Source of the DNA: JBBPYR01 sp038199755
Lineage (GTDB): Bacteria; Chloroflexota; Ktedonobacteria; Ktedonobacterales; Ktedonobacteraceae
Direction of reading: 5' to 3'
NCBI GenBank assembly: GCA_038199755.1
Contig: JBBPYR010000042.1
Span: forward strand, 1-23,751
Length of the DNA: 23,751 nt
The position numbers and the translations under genes were made by a program. The notes under the pieces were generated by a model that was given only the letters and a program-made list of their open reading frames with translations, made no database searches and had not been told where the DNA came from. This document shows, piece by piece, positions 14,922 through 23,684 of this stretch. Each line of letters begins with the position of its first letter. Position 1 is the first letter of the stretch.

Positions 14922-16022
14922 ATGGTACATATGTCTGAAGCAATTGCTATTACGAACGTTAAAGTGTTTGATGGCAACGCTTTGACCGAGGAATGCACAG
15001 TAGTCATCAACAATGGAGTCATCTCAGATGTAACGACGGCTGACAGGATAGTTGATGGTCGGCATGGGACGCTGCTTCCTGGCCTCATCGACGCTCATGT
15101 CCATCTTCGGAATGTTGCTGAACTCGAACAAGGGACACACTGGGGCACAACGACTATGCTCGATATGGGTACGCCCTCGATGGCCTTGACCGACTCATTG
15201 CGTCATCGACCGGGGTTGGCCGATATTCGAGGTTCAGGAAACTCAGCAAGTGCTCCGGGAGGGATGCAGACAACGAAAATGGGCATGCCCCTTTCGAGCG
15301 CGGTGACAGGCCCTGCCGATGCGAGTCGCTTTGTAGCCGCTCGCGTGAGAGAAGGTGCTGACTACATCAAAATCATCGTGGAAGATCCTCGCATCATGGG
15401 GTCCGCGGCCCTTGATGGCACCACTATCGCCGCTATTGTCGAGGCCGCCCATCACGCAAATCTCAAAGCGATTGCGCATGTCACCACTGTTGCCGCGTTC
15501 ACTCTTGCTGCTGATGCGGGGGTAGATATTCTCACCCACGCACCCCTCGATGCCGTTATCGATGCCAATCTGGTGTCCTCCATTGCAAAGCGAGGCATCG
15601 TGTCGGTGCCGACGTTAACCATGATGCAGACGGTGGCGAAGAGGGCCAAACAGCTCCCGACGCACAGGGCTGGTATTTCCTACGAGCATACTCGCTCGAC
15701 CGTGACAGCGTTTCACCAGGCAGGCGTGACCATTCTGGCTGGAACGGATGCGAATCAAGCATCGGGTTCACCCGCACAGATTCGACACGGAGAAGCCTTG
15801 CATGATGAATTAGTGTTGCTTGTTGAGGCTGGGCTGACACCTGTGGAAGCACTGCGCTCGGCAACAGTTGTCCCTGCTGAGTACTTTGGCTTCAGAGATC
15901 GAGGCGTCATTGAAGCTAGTCGTCGAGCGGACCTGCTCCTCATTGAGGGCGATCCGACCCGAGATATTGCGGCCACACGGACCATTCGTGGCGTTTGGGT
16001 TGCAGGAGTGCAGGTTCGATAA
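14922..16022 (+). CDS. Metal-dependent amidohydrolase (imidazolonepropionase/prolidase-like, PF01979 type)
   Basis: 366 residues with a full amidohydrolase-1 metal site: His59 and His61 (DAHVH), the bridging Lys150 (YIKIIVED), His186 (IAHVTT), His206 (LTHAP) and Asp276 (LAGTDAN). The flanking beta-sandwich is formed by ITNVKVFDG and the C-terminal ADLLLIEGDPTRDI. Such enzymes hydrolyse cyclic or linear amides and lactones; the substrate cannot be read. The start is ambiguous: AAGGAG at 14913-14918 lies 3 bases before ATG 14922 and 12 before ATG 14931. An 86-bp gap from the E1-like gene contains a CTGTTAACAG palindrome but no evident terminator, so co-transcription from the gntR promoter is likely. 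All ligands present. Confidence 0.88.
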   Translation: MVHMSEAIAITNVKVFDGNALTEECTVVINNGVISDVTTADRIVDGRHGTLLPGLIDAHVHLRNVAELEQGTHWGTTTMLDMGTPSMALTDSLRHRPGLADIRGSGNSASAPGGMQTTKMGMPLSSAVTGPADASRFVAARVREGADYIKIIVEDPRIMGSAALDGTTIAAIVEAAHHANLKAIAHVTTVAAFTLAADAGVDILTHAPLDAVIDANLVSSIAKRGIVSVPTLTMMQTVAKRAKQLPTHRAGISYEHTRSTVTAFHQAGVTILAGTDANQASGSPAQIRHGEALHDELVLLVEAGLTPVEALRSATVVPAEYFGFRDRGVIEASRRADLLLIEGDPTRDIAATRTIRGVWVAGVQVR

Positions 16023-16303
16023 CAGGAAGCGAAGAGATCGCAGATGCATCAATGCATTGGCAGTCTCTGTATGCTCGCTAAAGAAGATGCTCTTCGCATA
16101 CAAGAGAAGCGGAAACATCTATAGTCAGAAGTGGCTCCATCACCCTGAAAGTGCAAACATCCTCTCTGGCGATGGATCACTTTTGCTGATCATTGTGGAT
16201 GTGGCGAGAAGCGGCGAGGCGTACAGGGTGGAGACGATGCAAAAAGAGGTGTTCGACCTTTTCTGACCTGTTGGAGAACGCGAAAAATGGGAGAGGAAAC
16301 CTT
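16023..16303. other. Non-coding gap before the molybdoenzyme gene
   Basis: 281 bases with no supported gene. Visible are a CAATGCATTG palindrome at 16050-16059, not identical to the GntR-type sites upstream, and GAGAGGAAA just before the next ATG. The change to GC-rich sequence occurs at the end of this gap. Confidence 0.4.
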
Positions 16304-18757
16304 ATGAACAAAAAGCTGATGCCATCTGGTTTGGAACGCCGTCGTGAAGATTATACGCTTATTACTGGACATGCCCACTATGTGGATGATCTGCGTGCCG
16401 AGCTAGGTCGCCCAGCTATTCTCCATATGGTGGTGGTACGCAGTCCTTACGCACATGCCGAGGTGCAGGCGATTGACCTGGAGGCGGCGCGAGCGTTGCC
16501 TGGCGTGGTCGCTGCCCTAGCCGCGCCAGAATTGGTTGAGACCATGCCCACAATGGAGAGTATCCCGGTGCCGCGCAAGCGGAACAACCCTCCGCGCAAA
16601 CCGTTGGCGACACAGCGTGTACGCTATGTCGGCGACCCAGTGGCAGTGATTGTGGCGGAGGATCTCGCCACGGCCCTGGATGCCCAGGAGCTTGTGGAGA
16701 TCGATTACATGCCGTTGCCTGCTGTGGTCAATCCCGAAGCAGCCCTGGCCCCCGATGCCCCACTGCTCTACGCGGACCTGGGCTCAAATGTCGCTTTCGA
16801 TACTCAGATCAGCGGCGGCGATCTTGATGCGGCCTTTGCCCAAGCGGATGGGGTCGCCCATCTGCGTGTGGTCAATCAGCGCGTCGCACCCAGCTCGCTG
16901 GAGCTGCGCGCCTGCCTGTTCGATTTTAACCCAGCCAGCCGCGAGTTGCGTGCCTGGCTCTCATCCCAAGCCATCTATTCTACGCGAGAGACCCTGGCGA
17001 AATTCCTAGACATCAAACGCGAGAAGATTCGTATTTTTAATGCCGAGGTTGGCGGAGCCTTTGGCTCGAAATCGGCCTTTGTGGGCGAGGAGATCGCCGC
17101 AGCGGCCCTAGCAGTCCGTCTGGGACGGCCCGTGAAATGGATCGAAAGCCGCAGCGAGAATCTACAGGCACAGACACAGGGGCGGGGGCAATGCAACTAT
17201 ATCGAGGCCGCGTACCAGAAGGATGGATGTCTGCTCGCTTTACGTGTACGCACAGTCGCCGATCTGGGTGCGTTCCTAGCCAATACTACCACTATGGTCC
17301 CGGTAGGCTCGGCCTCAATGCTCAATGGTCCGTACCGCATCCAGGCCATACAGAGCCGGATCGTTGGTGCCTTTACCAATAAGGTACCGACCGCGGCATA
17401 CCGGGGTGCGGGTAGGCCAGAGGCTGCCTATATTTTGGAGCGCACCATGGACCGCATTGCCCAGGAGACAGGTCTCGATCCCGTCGAGGTGCGCCGCCGC
17501 AACTTGATCGCTCCCGAAGCTTTCCCTTACACGACACTCGTCGGCAGCCAGTACGACAGCGGCAACTACCAAGCTGCGCTGGAAAAGGTGATTGAACTGG
17601 GCGATTACGCTGGCTGGCGCGCCAAACAGCGAGCAAGGCGTGAACGGGGCGACTCCCACCTGCTGGGCCTCGGTCTGGCGACGTATCTTGAGGTTTCCGG
17701 CGGCGCGATGAGCGGACCCGGTATGCCACGGGAAGCCGCGACAGTGCGCGTGCGCCGCGATGGCAGTATCCTGGTACAGAGCGGCGTGGCCACCAACGGG
17801 CAAGGTCACTTTACCGCCTTCGCGCAGATCGCGGCCTCCATTTTTGCCGTTTCCGGGACACAGGTCGAAGTGCAAATGAATGATTCCGCCTTGCCTGCCT
17901 TCGGCATTGGCACCTTCGGCAGTCGCACCACACAGGTCTCCGGCACCGCTGTTCACCTGGCAGCAGAGGCCGCGCGAGAAAAAGTGCTGGCCCTAGCCGC
18001 GCAGCACCTGGAGGCAGCTCAAGCAGACCTCGAACTGGCAAATGGCCAGGTCAGCGTGCGCGGCGTTCCCTCGCGCGTGGTCAACTTGGGCGAACTGGCA
18101 GCCATGGTTGAAGCACAGCCCAACCTGGTCGAGCGCGAGCAGCCCAATCCAATCAACGGCACCCCCATCGAAGGCTTGGCCGCCTGGCGCGATTTCAGCC
18201 CGGCTAACGCAACCTTCTGCTCAGGCGCGCACCTCGCTGTCGTCGAGATCGACAGCGAAACGGGCGAATTGCATATCTTGCGCTATATCGCTGTCGATGA
18301 TGGTGGGAACATTCTCAACCACAACTTGGCCGAAGCCCAGGTCCACGGCGCGATTGCTCAGGGCATCGGCCAGGCACTCTACGAAGAAATCATCTATAGC
18401 CCGGATGGACAACTGCTCTCCAGCACACTCATGGATTACACCATGCCCATCGCCGAGCAGATTCCCGCCTTCCTGACTGCGTTCGTGGAAACGCCCTCGC
18501 CCATCAACCCACTGGGCACCAAAGGCGTGGGAGAGGGAGGCACAACCGGCGCGCCTCCTGCTGTCGTCAATGCCGCCATCGATGCCCTGGCTCTGCTCGG
18601 CATCCGCCATCTCGATATGCCGCTCAAACCAGAGAAAATCTGGGCCAGTATCACGTCCGCCCACTCCGGCAACCCACCAGAGGCGGAGCCAGAACTACCA
18701 GCCATCTTTCACACTCAGCAAGCCGATCAAGAAGGCGGAACATCCACCTTCGCCTGA
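16304..18757 (+). CDS. Xanthine dehydrogenase/CoxL-family molybdopterin-binding large subunit (orphan)
   Basis: 817 residues from the ATG at 16304 (GAGAGGAAA ahead; the frame stays open upstream to 16193 without a ribosome site). The N-terminal domain begins RREDYTLITGHAHYVDDLR. Molybdopterin-binding motifs follow: VGGAFGSKSAFVGEE, the loop AYRGAGRPEA at 365-374, and GVGEGGTTG with the catalytic Glu744. The AYRGAGRPEA loop matches form II (xanthine/aldehyde oxidase type), not the AYRCSFR loop of true CO dehydrogenase. These subunits hydroxylate aldehydes, purines or N-heterocycles, but need an iron-sulfur small subunit and an FAD medium subunit. Neither is encoded beside it. Base composition is visibly more GC-rich than the genes on either side, suggesting separate acquisition. 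Family certain, substrate unknown. Confidence 0.93.
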   Translation: MNKKLMPSGLERRREDYTLITGHAHYVDDLRAELGRPAILHMVVVRSPYAHAEVQAIDLEAARALPGVVAALAAPELVETMPTMESIPVPRKRNNPPRKPLATQRVRYVGDPVAVIVAEDLATALDAQELVEIDYMPLPAVVNPEAALAPDAPLLYADLGSNVAFDTQISGGDLDAAFAQADGVAHLRVVNQRVAPSSLELRACLFDFNPASRELRAWLSSQAIYSTRETLAKFLDIKREKIRIFNAEVGGAFGSKSAFVGEEIAAAALAVRLGRPVKWIESRSENLQAQTQGRGQCNYIEAAYQKDGCLLALRVRTVADLGAFLANTTTMVPVGSASMLNGPYRIQAIQSRIVGAFTNKVPTAAYRGAGRPEAAYILERTMDRIAQETGLDPVEVRRRNLIAPEAFPYTTLVGSQYDSGNYQAALEKVIELGDYAGWRAKQRARRERGDSHLLGLGLATYLEVSGGAMSGPGMPREAATVRVRRDGSILVQSGVATNGQGHFTAFAQIAASIFAVSGTQVEVQMNDSALPAFGIGTFGSRTTQVSGTAVHLAAEAAREKVLALAAQHLEAAQADLELANGQVSVRGVPSRVVNLGELAAMVEAQPNLVEREQPNPINGTPIEGLAAWRDFSPANATFCSGAHLAVVEIDSETGELHILRYIAVDDGGNILNHNLAEAQVHGAIAQGIGQALYEEIIYSPDGQLLSSTLMDYTMPIAEQIPAFLTAFVETPSPINPLGTKGVGEGGTTGAPPAVVNAAIDALALLGIRHLDMPLKPEKIWASITSAHSGNPPEAEPELPAIFHTQQADQEGGTSTFA

Positions 18758-19205
18758 ATTAGACACACACCGATTGATGCATGACGTGTAAATCCCAACA
18801 TGAAACTGGCTGAGTGGTAGTTGCCCCGAATGTTTGCTCACCCTTTGTGCTCACAGAGCAAACATTCAGGGAAAAAAGGAGACGGAAAATATCCCTGAAT
18901 ATTTGCTCGAAAACGGAAATGTGTATCCAAAACTCATGTGATAGAGTCATAAAAATATTATACTCTATAATAAGACAGAAAAGCGAATTCACAAGATTTA
19001 AGCGGATTTCATCATAGAATAGATAATAAAACGGGCTTGATCCCTAAGGTGATGTCCGCAAATAAAATGATCAGGCACCTTGCCCTATTGCTACCCAACA
19101 CGTATACTGGTGGTGGCAGAATGTAGTATAACAATGTGGGAAATATTCTCTCCAGGAAAGGCCTGACACCGAAGGTTGCCATCTTATCGCAGAAAGAGAA
19201 TTGAA
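18758..19205. other. 448-bp intergenic region with repeated hairpin motif
   Basis: No gene is supported. The first part contains three alternating copies of a 16-nt motif (18824-18908). The rest is AT-rich and runs into the membrane protein gene. Possible -10-like TATAAC occurs near 19127, but I cannot place a convincing -35. Confidence 0.5.
18824..18908. repeat. Three alternating copies of a 16-nt motif forming competing hairpins
   Basis: Copy A is CCCCGAATGTTTGCTC (18824-18839), copy B the inverted GAGCAAACATTCAGGG (18856-18871), copy C CCCTGAATATTTGCTC (18893-18908). A pairs with B and B pairs with C, each 15 of 16 positions, with loops of 16 and 21 nt, so the two hairpins exclude each other. 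There is no T-run on the plus strand after C. It could be a switchable leader for the gene at 19206, an mRNA-end structure for the molybdoenzyme gene, or a mobile palindromic repeat array. Confidence 0.75.
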
Positions 19206-19886
19206 ATGTCATCAGTACCTCAGCTATCCAAGAGCAGTCAGACTATTACAGATGTCAATGCATTGCGTGCCAATATCAGGGGTCTGGCGTCTGCCGGATT
19301 CTTCATGGCTTTTTTCGGTGCGGCATGGTGGGGATGGGGCGTAGGAGGCATTCAGGGGGTCTTCCTTGGAGAGACGGTGACGTATTTTCTCATACTTGCA
19401 CTTGCGACCATCATTCTGCTAAGCGGGGGCATCCTGCAGTTACGAGCTGCGAGCCGTTTGCCACGAGATACATCGTCCCCAGGGGAGACTCGTGGCGAGG
19501 CAGAAGGGAAGCGTTATGGCTGGATATTTGGGTTGGTCTTTGGCCTTGAGATCGTGATCATTGCTCTTGGCAGTATTCTGCTCAACGTGTTCCATCATCC
19601 CGAATTCCTCTTGCCTTTCGTCTCCATTGTCGTTGGAGTACACTTCTTCCCGCTCGCAAAGCTCTTCAATGTGCGCCTGTACTACGTGACCGGGGCATTG
19701 TTAGTCCTGGTGGGTGTGATAGTCATGCTCGCTGTACCCGTACAGACCATGGTGGGAAATCTGCACGCTTGGGATGCGCTTGTGGGATCGCTTTGTGCCG
19801 TCATTCTCTGGCTCACTGGAATCTACGCCGAGCTTCGAGGCAGGAGTTTCCTCAAGCAGGCACAAGGACAGTTAGGAGCTGAGTAG
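19206..19886 (+). CDS. Six-helix integral membrane protein of unknown function
   Basis: 226 residues from the ATG at 19206 (MSSVPQLSKSS); GAAAGAGAAT lies ahead, and an upstream in-frame start at 19176 is less likely. I do not recognise the family. Six hydrophobic stretches are visible: about 27-48 (SAGFFMAFFGAAWWGWGVGG), 55-80, 103-125, 130-148, 150-172 and 182-200. A hydrophilic loop, roughly residues 82-102 (RDTSSPGETRGEAEG), splits the protein after helix two. The N-terminus is a short soluble segment, and the tail is a charged RGRSFLKQAQGQ. No transporter or enzyme motif is seen. It stands alone, convergent with the kinase operon and more than 400 bp from the molybdoenzyme gene. Confidence 0.75.
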   Translation: MSSVPQLSKSSQTITDVNALRANIRGLASAGFFMAFFGAAWWGWGVGGIQGVFLGETVTYFLILALATIILLSGGILQLRAASRLPRDTSSPGETRGEAEGKRYGWIFGLVFGLEIVIIALGSILLNVFHHPEFLLPFVSIVVGVHFFPLAKLFNVRLYYVTGALLVLVGVIVMLAVPVQTMVGNLHAWDALVGSLCAVILWLTGIYAELRGRSFLKQAQGQLGAE

Positions 19887-20015
19887 GCACGCCTCAAGGA
19901 GTACCTAGCATAGAGCAAGCAGAAAGACTACGCCAGCGTTATGAAGGACGCATTAATTAGAGGCTAGGCTAGGATTAGTGCAAAACCTAACCACACCGAC
20001 CATTCACCTTTCTTG

Positions 20016-21572
20016 TTATCCCTCACTACCTGCTACGTGTTGGACCATCGCGTGCGTCAAATCCCTCATCTGGGGATAGGTAGCTATATACTTATCAACA
20101 TAAAACTGATACTCTTGATGTCGTACAGGGTTTGGCTCAATCGGGCGAGCCGCGTGAACCATATGGCGAGCGGCTTCCTGGATACTTGAGTATGTTCCGG
20201 CACCCACAGCCGCCAAGATAGCTGAGCCCAGCACACCAGCATCGGCGACTTTAGTGAGGGAGATAGGCAGACCACTAACGTCAGCATGGATTTGCATCCA
20301 CAATCTACTCTTGACTGGACCACCACACGCGATGATTTCTTTTAGGGCGAAGCCGTTTTCGCGCAGCGTCCGAAAGATGTGCTCGGTGCCATAGCAAATT
20401 CCCTCTATAATGGCGCGGTAGATATGCTTCTTCTCATGTCGGAGGGAAAGACCCCAGATCATCCCGCGTGCTTGCGAGTCGGTATAGGGAGTGCGGTTGC
20501 CTTGCCAGTGATCCAACACTATCAGCCCCTCCGAACCTGGAGACAAGCTTTCTGCACGCTCGTTGAGCAGGTCATAGGCCGAGATGCCCTCCTGTTGGGC
20601 CAGCGCAATTTCAACCCCACAGAACTGATCCCGGAACCATTTGACGACGGAGCCAGTGGAAGCCAAACTCCCTTCTATCGTGTACTGGCCGGGCAGTACG
20701 GCGTCGGTGAATGCACCAAAGAACCCAGTACTATAAATTGGCTTTGCAGCCTGCGCAAGGATGACATGCGAGGAACCGGCGATGAGCGCGACCTTGCCCG
20801 GCTCAAGCGCATTCAGTCCTACCATACCCACATAGGCGTCCACTCCGCCTTCAGCAACGGGAATACCAGGAGGCAAGCCAAGTTCTTCGGCTGCTTCCCT
20901 GCACAGTCCGCCAACTGCGACCCCCATATCCAGCACTTTCTGGGGAAATTTCTCAATCAGATCGTCCAGCCCGACCGCTTGGTGCAGACTGGCCGGAAAA
21001 CCACCAGCGTTGCGATCGTAGTACCAGTGGGCACTGGTCGTGTTGATGCTTGCCGTCCACTCTCCGGTGAGACGATGAGTCAACCAATCGGTGTACTCAC
21101 AGATATGTTTAGCAGCTGCGTAGGTGTCCGGTTCATTCTCTTTCAACCAGAGGGCCTTGCAAGGCATCCATTCCGCCGAGACGTTGGTGTAGCCGTTGTA
21201 CTTGAGTGCAGAGTCCCCTGTCTCAGCTATGCGACGCGCTTGCTTGGCCGCTCGCACGTCCATCCACATGATAGCCGGACGCAAGACGCGGTCGTGTGCA
21301 TCTAAGGCGACAACCGTGCAAGAGGTGCAATCTAACGAGATGCCAGCGACAGCATTGGATGCAATACCACTTTCGATCATCGCCTTCCTCACCGCCACCA
21401 CCAGACACGCCCACCACTCGGCGGGGTCCTGCTCGGCCCAACCGGGGCGCGGGTGCTTTAAAGCATATGGCTCCGATGCGAATGCTATCGGTGTACCCTC
21501 TTGATCAAAGATACCGACGCGCATGCTCTCCGTTCCACCATCAAATCCGAGAAAGTAAGGGCCGTCAGTCAT
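20016..21572 (-). CDS. FGGY-family carbohydrate (polyol/pentulose) kinase
   Basis: 518 residues with the two-domain FGGY fold: phosphate loop FLGFDGGTESMRVGIFD at the N-terminus, DCTSCTVVALD and WMDVRA in the first domain, the catalytic-type Asp in EGGVDAYVG, and the C-terminal FGGY signature region GICYGTEHIFRTL followed by ACGGPVKSRLWMQIHAD. Family members phosphorylate glycerol, xylulose, ribulose, erythritol and similar. The N-terminus is closer to the ribulokinase/erythritol kinase side than to glycerol kinase, whose loop reads GTTSSR. ATG 21572 has AGGAGG six bases ahead, a strong site. It is the last gene of the minus-strand operon, 38 bp after the GpsA-like gene, so it probably phosphorylates the sugar brought in by the ABC transporter. 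Substrate not determinable. Confidence 0.9.
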   Translation of the reverse strand: MTDGPYFLGFDGGTESMRVGIFDQEGTPIAFASEPYALKHPRPGWAEQDPAEWWACLVVAVRKAMIESGIASNAVAGISLDCTSCTVVALDAHDRVLRPAIMWMDVRAAKQARRIAETGDSALKYNGYTNVSAEWMPCKALWLKENEPDTYAAAKHICEYTDWLTHRLTGEWTASINTTSAHWYYDRNAGGFPASLHQAVGLDDLIEKFPQKVLDMGVAVGGLCREAAEELGLPPGIPVAEGGVDAYVGMVGLNALEPGKVALIAGSSHVILAQAAKPIYSTGFFGAFTDAVLPGQYTIEGSLASTGSVVKWFRDQFCGVEIALAQQEGISAYDLLNERAESLSPGSEGLIVLDHWQGNRTPYTDSQARGMIWGLSLRHEKKHIYRAIIEGICYGTEHIFRTLRENGFALKEIIACGGPVKSRLWMQIHADVSGLPISLTKVADAGVLGSAILAAVGAGTYSSIQEAARHMVHAARPIEPNPVRHQEYQFYVDKYIATYPQMRDLTHAMVQHVAGSEG

Positions 21573-21610
21573 GGTTATCCTCCTATCTGATTGCTAGTTT
21601 CTCCCTTTTC

Positions 21611-22684
21611 TTACTTTCGCTTCTCCGCTTGCGCCCCGAAAAACGTATCCCAAGGCATGTTCAGGAGTTCATCTTTAGCGATGACTGCGTGCAGGTGGCG
21701 CAACAAGGGGAAGTCTTCGGGGTGGATGATTCCGCGCTCGGTGAGCTTGGGCAGGGCATCCCCGATAACCACTATTGCCGCAGCACCTTCCAGCGTGACT
21801 CCCGGCATTCGCTTGCGTACCTCTGAGAAGCGCAGCCCACTACCTACTAATCGCCCCGCGCGCACATTGCGCCCCCCTTGGCTCGTTACGTACATATCGC
21901 CCACGCCTGCCAGTCCATAGGGTGTCTCGGACCGACCGCCGAGTACCCGCATCATCTGCCCGATTTCCACCGCCCCCTGACCGAATAGGGCCGCCGCGTA
22001 GTTGTAATTGCGGTCTTTGCTCCCCGATTCGCCTGCTCGATCCAGTATGCCCTCCGCGAAACCAACCCCCAGCGCATAGCAGTTCTTCATCGCTGCACAT
22101 CCCTCCACTCCGATGAAGTCGGTGGAGGTCCAGACATGGTAATAATCAGTATGGAACAGTGTTGCCAGCTGCTTCAGGGCGTCCGCGTCTCTGCCCGCGA
22201 AGACCACACAGGTATCGTGTCGTCGCGCGGCCACCTCGCCCGCGATGGACGGGCCAGCTATAGCTGACCAGGAGACCTGCTTACGCAGATCCTGCGGTAC
22301 CCTCTCAGCGAGCACCTCGGGTAGGATATGCAGGTTGCCATCTTGGTCAGCCTCCATTCCCTTTGCGATGGAAAGCACCATCATATGCGGTTTCAACAAC
22401 GAGGCCAATTGCTCACCTGCCCAGCGCACCCCAAAGGAGTTGACTCCGCTCATAACGACCTCTGCACCATCGAAAGCTTCCTTGGTCTCCTCAAGCTGGT
22501 AGGCACGAACTGTTTCGGGAACCTTGCGACCAAGGCCGGGATGCACACCAGTCTTCTTTATACTGTCGATGATGTCGCGGTCGAGGTGAGTCCCCACCAA
22601 CCGTACCTCGTGGCCGTTGTCGGACAGTGGGAAGCTCAGTGCCGTAGCCATTATTCCCGACCCCAGAATGCTTACAGTTGTCAT
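21611..22684 (-). CDS. GpsA-like NAD(P)-dependent glycerol-3-phosphate-type dehydrogenase
   Basis: 357 residues from the ATG at 22684 (GGAGGGAGAG just ahead; an upstream in-frame start at 22783 adds 33 unlikely residues). The N-terminal Rossmann motif is VSILGSGIMATALS. The GpsA-type substrate domain carries SIAKGMEADQDG, AIAGPSIAGEVAARRHDT and the catalytic Lys in AAMKNCYALGVGFAEG, then GVGDMYVTSQGGRNVRAGR. True GpsA makes sn-glycerol-3-phosphate for lipids and usually stands alone. Here it is between an ABC sugar permease and an FGGY kinase, which suggests a catabolic oxidation of a phosphorylated polyol rather than lipid synthesis. It contains extra residues compared with the usual ~330. 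Family call firm, role inferred. Confidence 0.88.
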   Translation of the reverse strand: MTTVSILGSGIMATALSFPLSDNGHEVRLVGTHLDRDIIDSIKKTGVHPGLGRKVPETVRAYQLEETKEAFDGAEVVMSGVNSFGVRWAGEQLASLLKPHMMVLSIAKGMEADQDGNLHILPEVLAERVPQDLRKQVSWSAIAGPSIAGEVAARRHDTCVVFAGRDADALKQLATLFHTDYYHVWTSTDFIGVEGCAAMKNCYALGVGFAEGILDRAGESGSKDRNYNYAAALFGQGAVEIGQMMRVLGGRSETPYGLAGVGDMYVTSQGGRNVRAGRLVGSGLRFSEVRKRMPGVTLEGAAAIVVIGDALPKLTERGIIHPEDFPLLRHLHAVIAKDELLNMPWDTFFGAQAEKRK

Positions 22685-22745
22685 TGCTCTCCCTCCCCCT
22701 GAATAAATGATGATTGGTTTCATAGTGACAGGCATGGTTCTGCTG

Positions 22746-22775
22746 TTGGGCACTCTGACGATAAACGCAGAATGC
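22746..22775 (-). other. Intercistronic hairpin after the ABC permease gene
   Basis: On the minus strand GGGCATTCTG and CAGAGTGCCC pair over 10 bp (one G-U) with a 10-nt loop, 25 bases after the permease stop. No T-run follows, so it is unlikely to be a full terminator. A structure here could protect the 3' end of the transporter mRNA and set its level above that of the two enzyme genes downstream. Confidence 0.5.
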
Positions 22776-22799
22776 CCTTGCAAGGTGCTGAAGCAAGCT

Positions 22800-23684
22800 C
22801 TACTCTTTCAGACCGGTACCCGCGAAACCCTGAACGATCTGGCGCTGGAAGAAGAGGAACGCGATCAGCGTGGGCAAGCCACCGAGAACCGCTGTTGCCA
22901 TGATCTGGGCATAGTGAATGCCGTAGGAGGTCTGCACCGTCGCTAGGCCGACCGGCAGCGTCATCATATCCGTGCTCGTGACGGCGATGAATGGCCAGAC
23001 GAAGTTGTTCCAAGAGGCAACGAAGGCGAAGATGGCGACTGCCGCGATCGCGGGTTGCGAGAGGGGCATCCAGATCTGCCAGTAGACGCGCCAGCGGCTG
23101 GCCCCGTCCATGATAGCGGCCTCCTCCAGTTCGCGTGGCAAGCCGTCGAAGAACTGCTTGAAGATGAAGACCGCGACCGACACCGCGATCTGCGGCAGGA
23201 TGATGCCCCAGTACGAGTTGACCATACCGAAAGCCTGGATCACCGTGAATAGCGGGATGATCAGAATTGGGGTCGGCACCATGATACCTGCCAAGACGAG
23301 CCAGAAGGTCACATTTCTGCCGCGAAATGGGACACGCGAGAAGGCAAAGGCTGCCATGCTCGCCAGAAAGACCGTGAGAACCGTGATGACCACCGAGGTG
23401 AGGATACTGTTCAGGTACCAGTGCGGCAACGCGCCTGCCTGCAGCACTTCTGCAAATGCCTGAAACGTGAAGTGCGTCGGAAGCCAGGAAACGGGAATCG
23501 CTGTTGTCTCCGTTTCAGGCTTGAAGGCGGTATCCACGGCCCAGAGCAGAGGGATAATCCAGAGGACCGCCAGAATGGTAAGGATGACATAGACCGTTCC
23601 CTTGCCGATGCTGCGGCCCTGATTGGTGGTGTTGGCGCGCGTCGCCTCGTGCGAACGGGCGATGGTTGCGCTCTGTGTTGCCAT
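22800..23684 (-). CDS. Carbohydrate ABC transporter permease, MalG-type (CUT1)
   Basis: 294 residues, six predicted membrane helices: the first at about residues 30-50 after a hydrophilic N-terminus, the last near 260-280. The permease signature loop is ELEEAAIMDGASRWRVYWQI, with EAA at 188-190 and the conserved Gly at 194, followed by MPLSQPAIAAVAIF. It docks the ATPase on the cytoplasmic side and forms half of the sugar channel with the MalF-type partner. That partner's end is just upstream, its stop overlapping this ATG by one base (TAATG), with GGGAGG in its last codons as ribosome site. Downstream are a dehydrogenase and a kinase, which implies a polyol or monosaccharide substrate. The ATPase and binding protein are outside the window. 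Confidence 0.95.
   Translation of the reverse strand: MATQSATIARSHEATRANTTNQGRSIGKGTVYVILTILAVLWIIPLLWAVDTAFKPETETTAIPVSWLPTHFTFQAFAEVLQAGALPHWYLNSILTSVVITVLTVFLASMAAFAFSRVPFRGRNVTFWLVLAGIMVPTPILIIPLFTVIQAFGMVNSYWGIILPQIAVSVAVFIFKQFFDGLPRELEEAAIMDGASRWRVYWQIWMPLSQPAIAAVAIFAFVASWNNFVWPFIAVTSTDMMTLPVGLATVQTSYGIHYAQIMATAVLGGLPTLIAFLFFQRQIVQGFAGTGLKE

Noticed and set aside
17315..17956. A 213-codon minus-strand frame inside the molybdoenzyme gene
   Set aside because: It is the antisense of a GC-rich gene with strong motifs in the plus frame and has no protein features of its own.
16304..18757. True CO dehydrogenase (form I CoxL)
   Set aside because: The active-site loop reads AYRGAGRPEA, not AYRCSFR, and the other two subunits are absent.
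20379..21305. A 308-codon plus-strand frame inside the kinase gene
   Set aside because: The minus-strand kinase carries all family motifs; this frame is its shadow.
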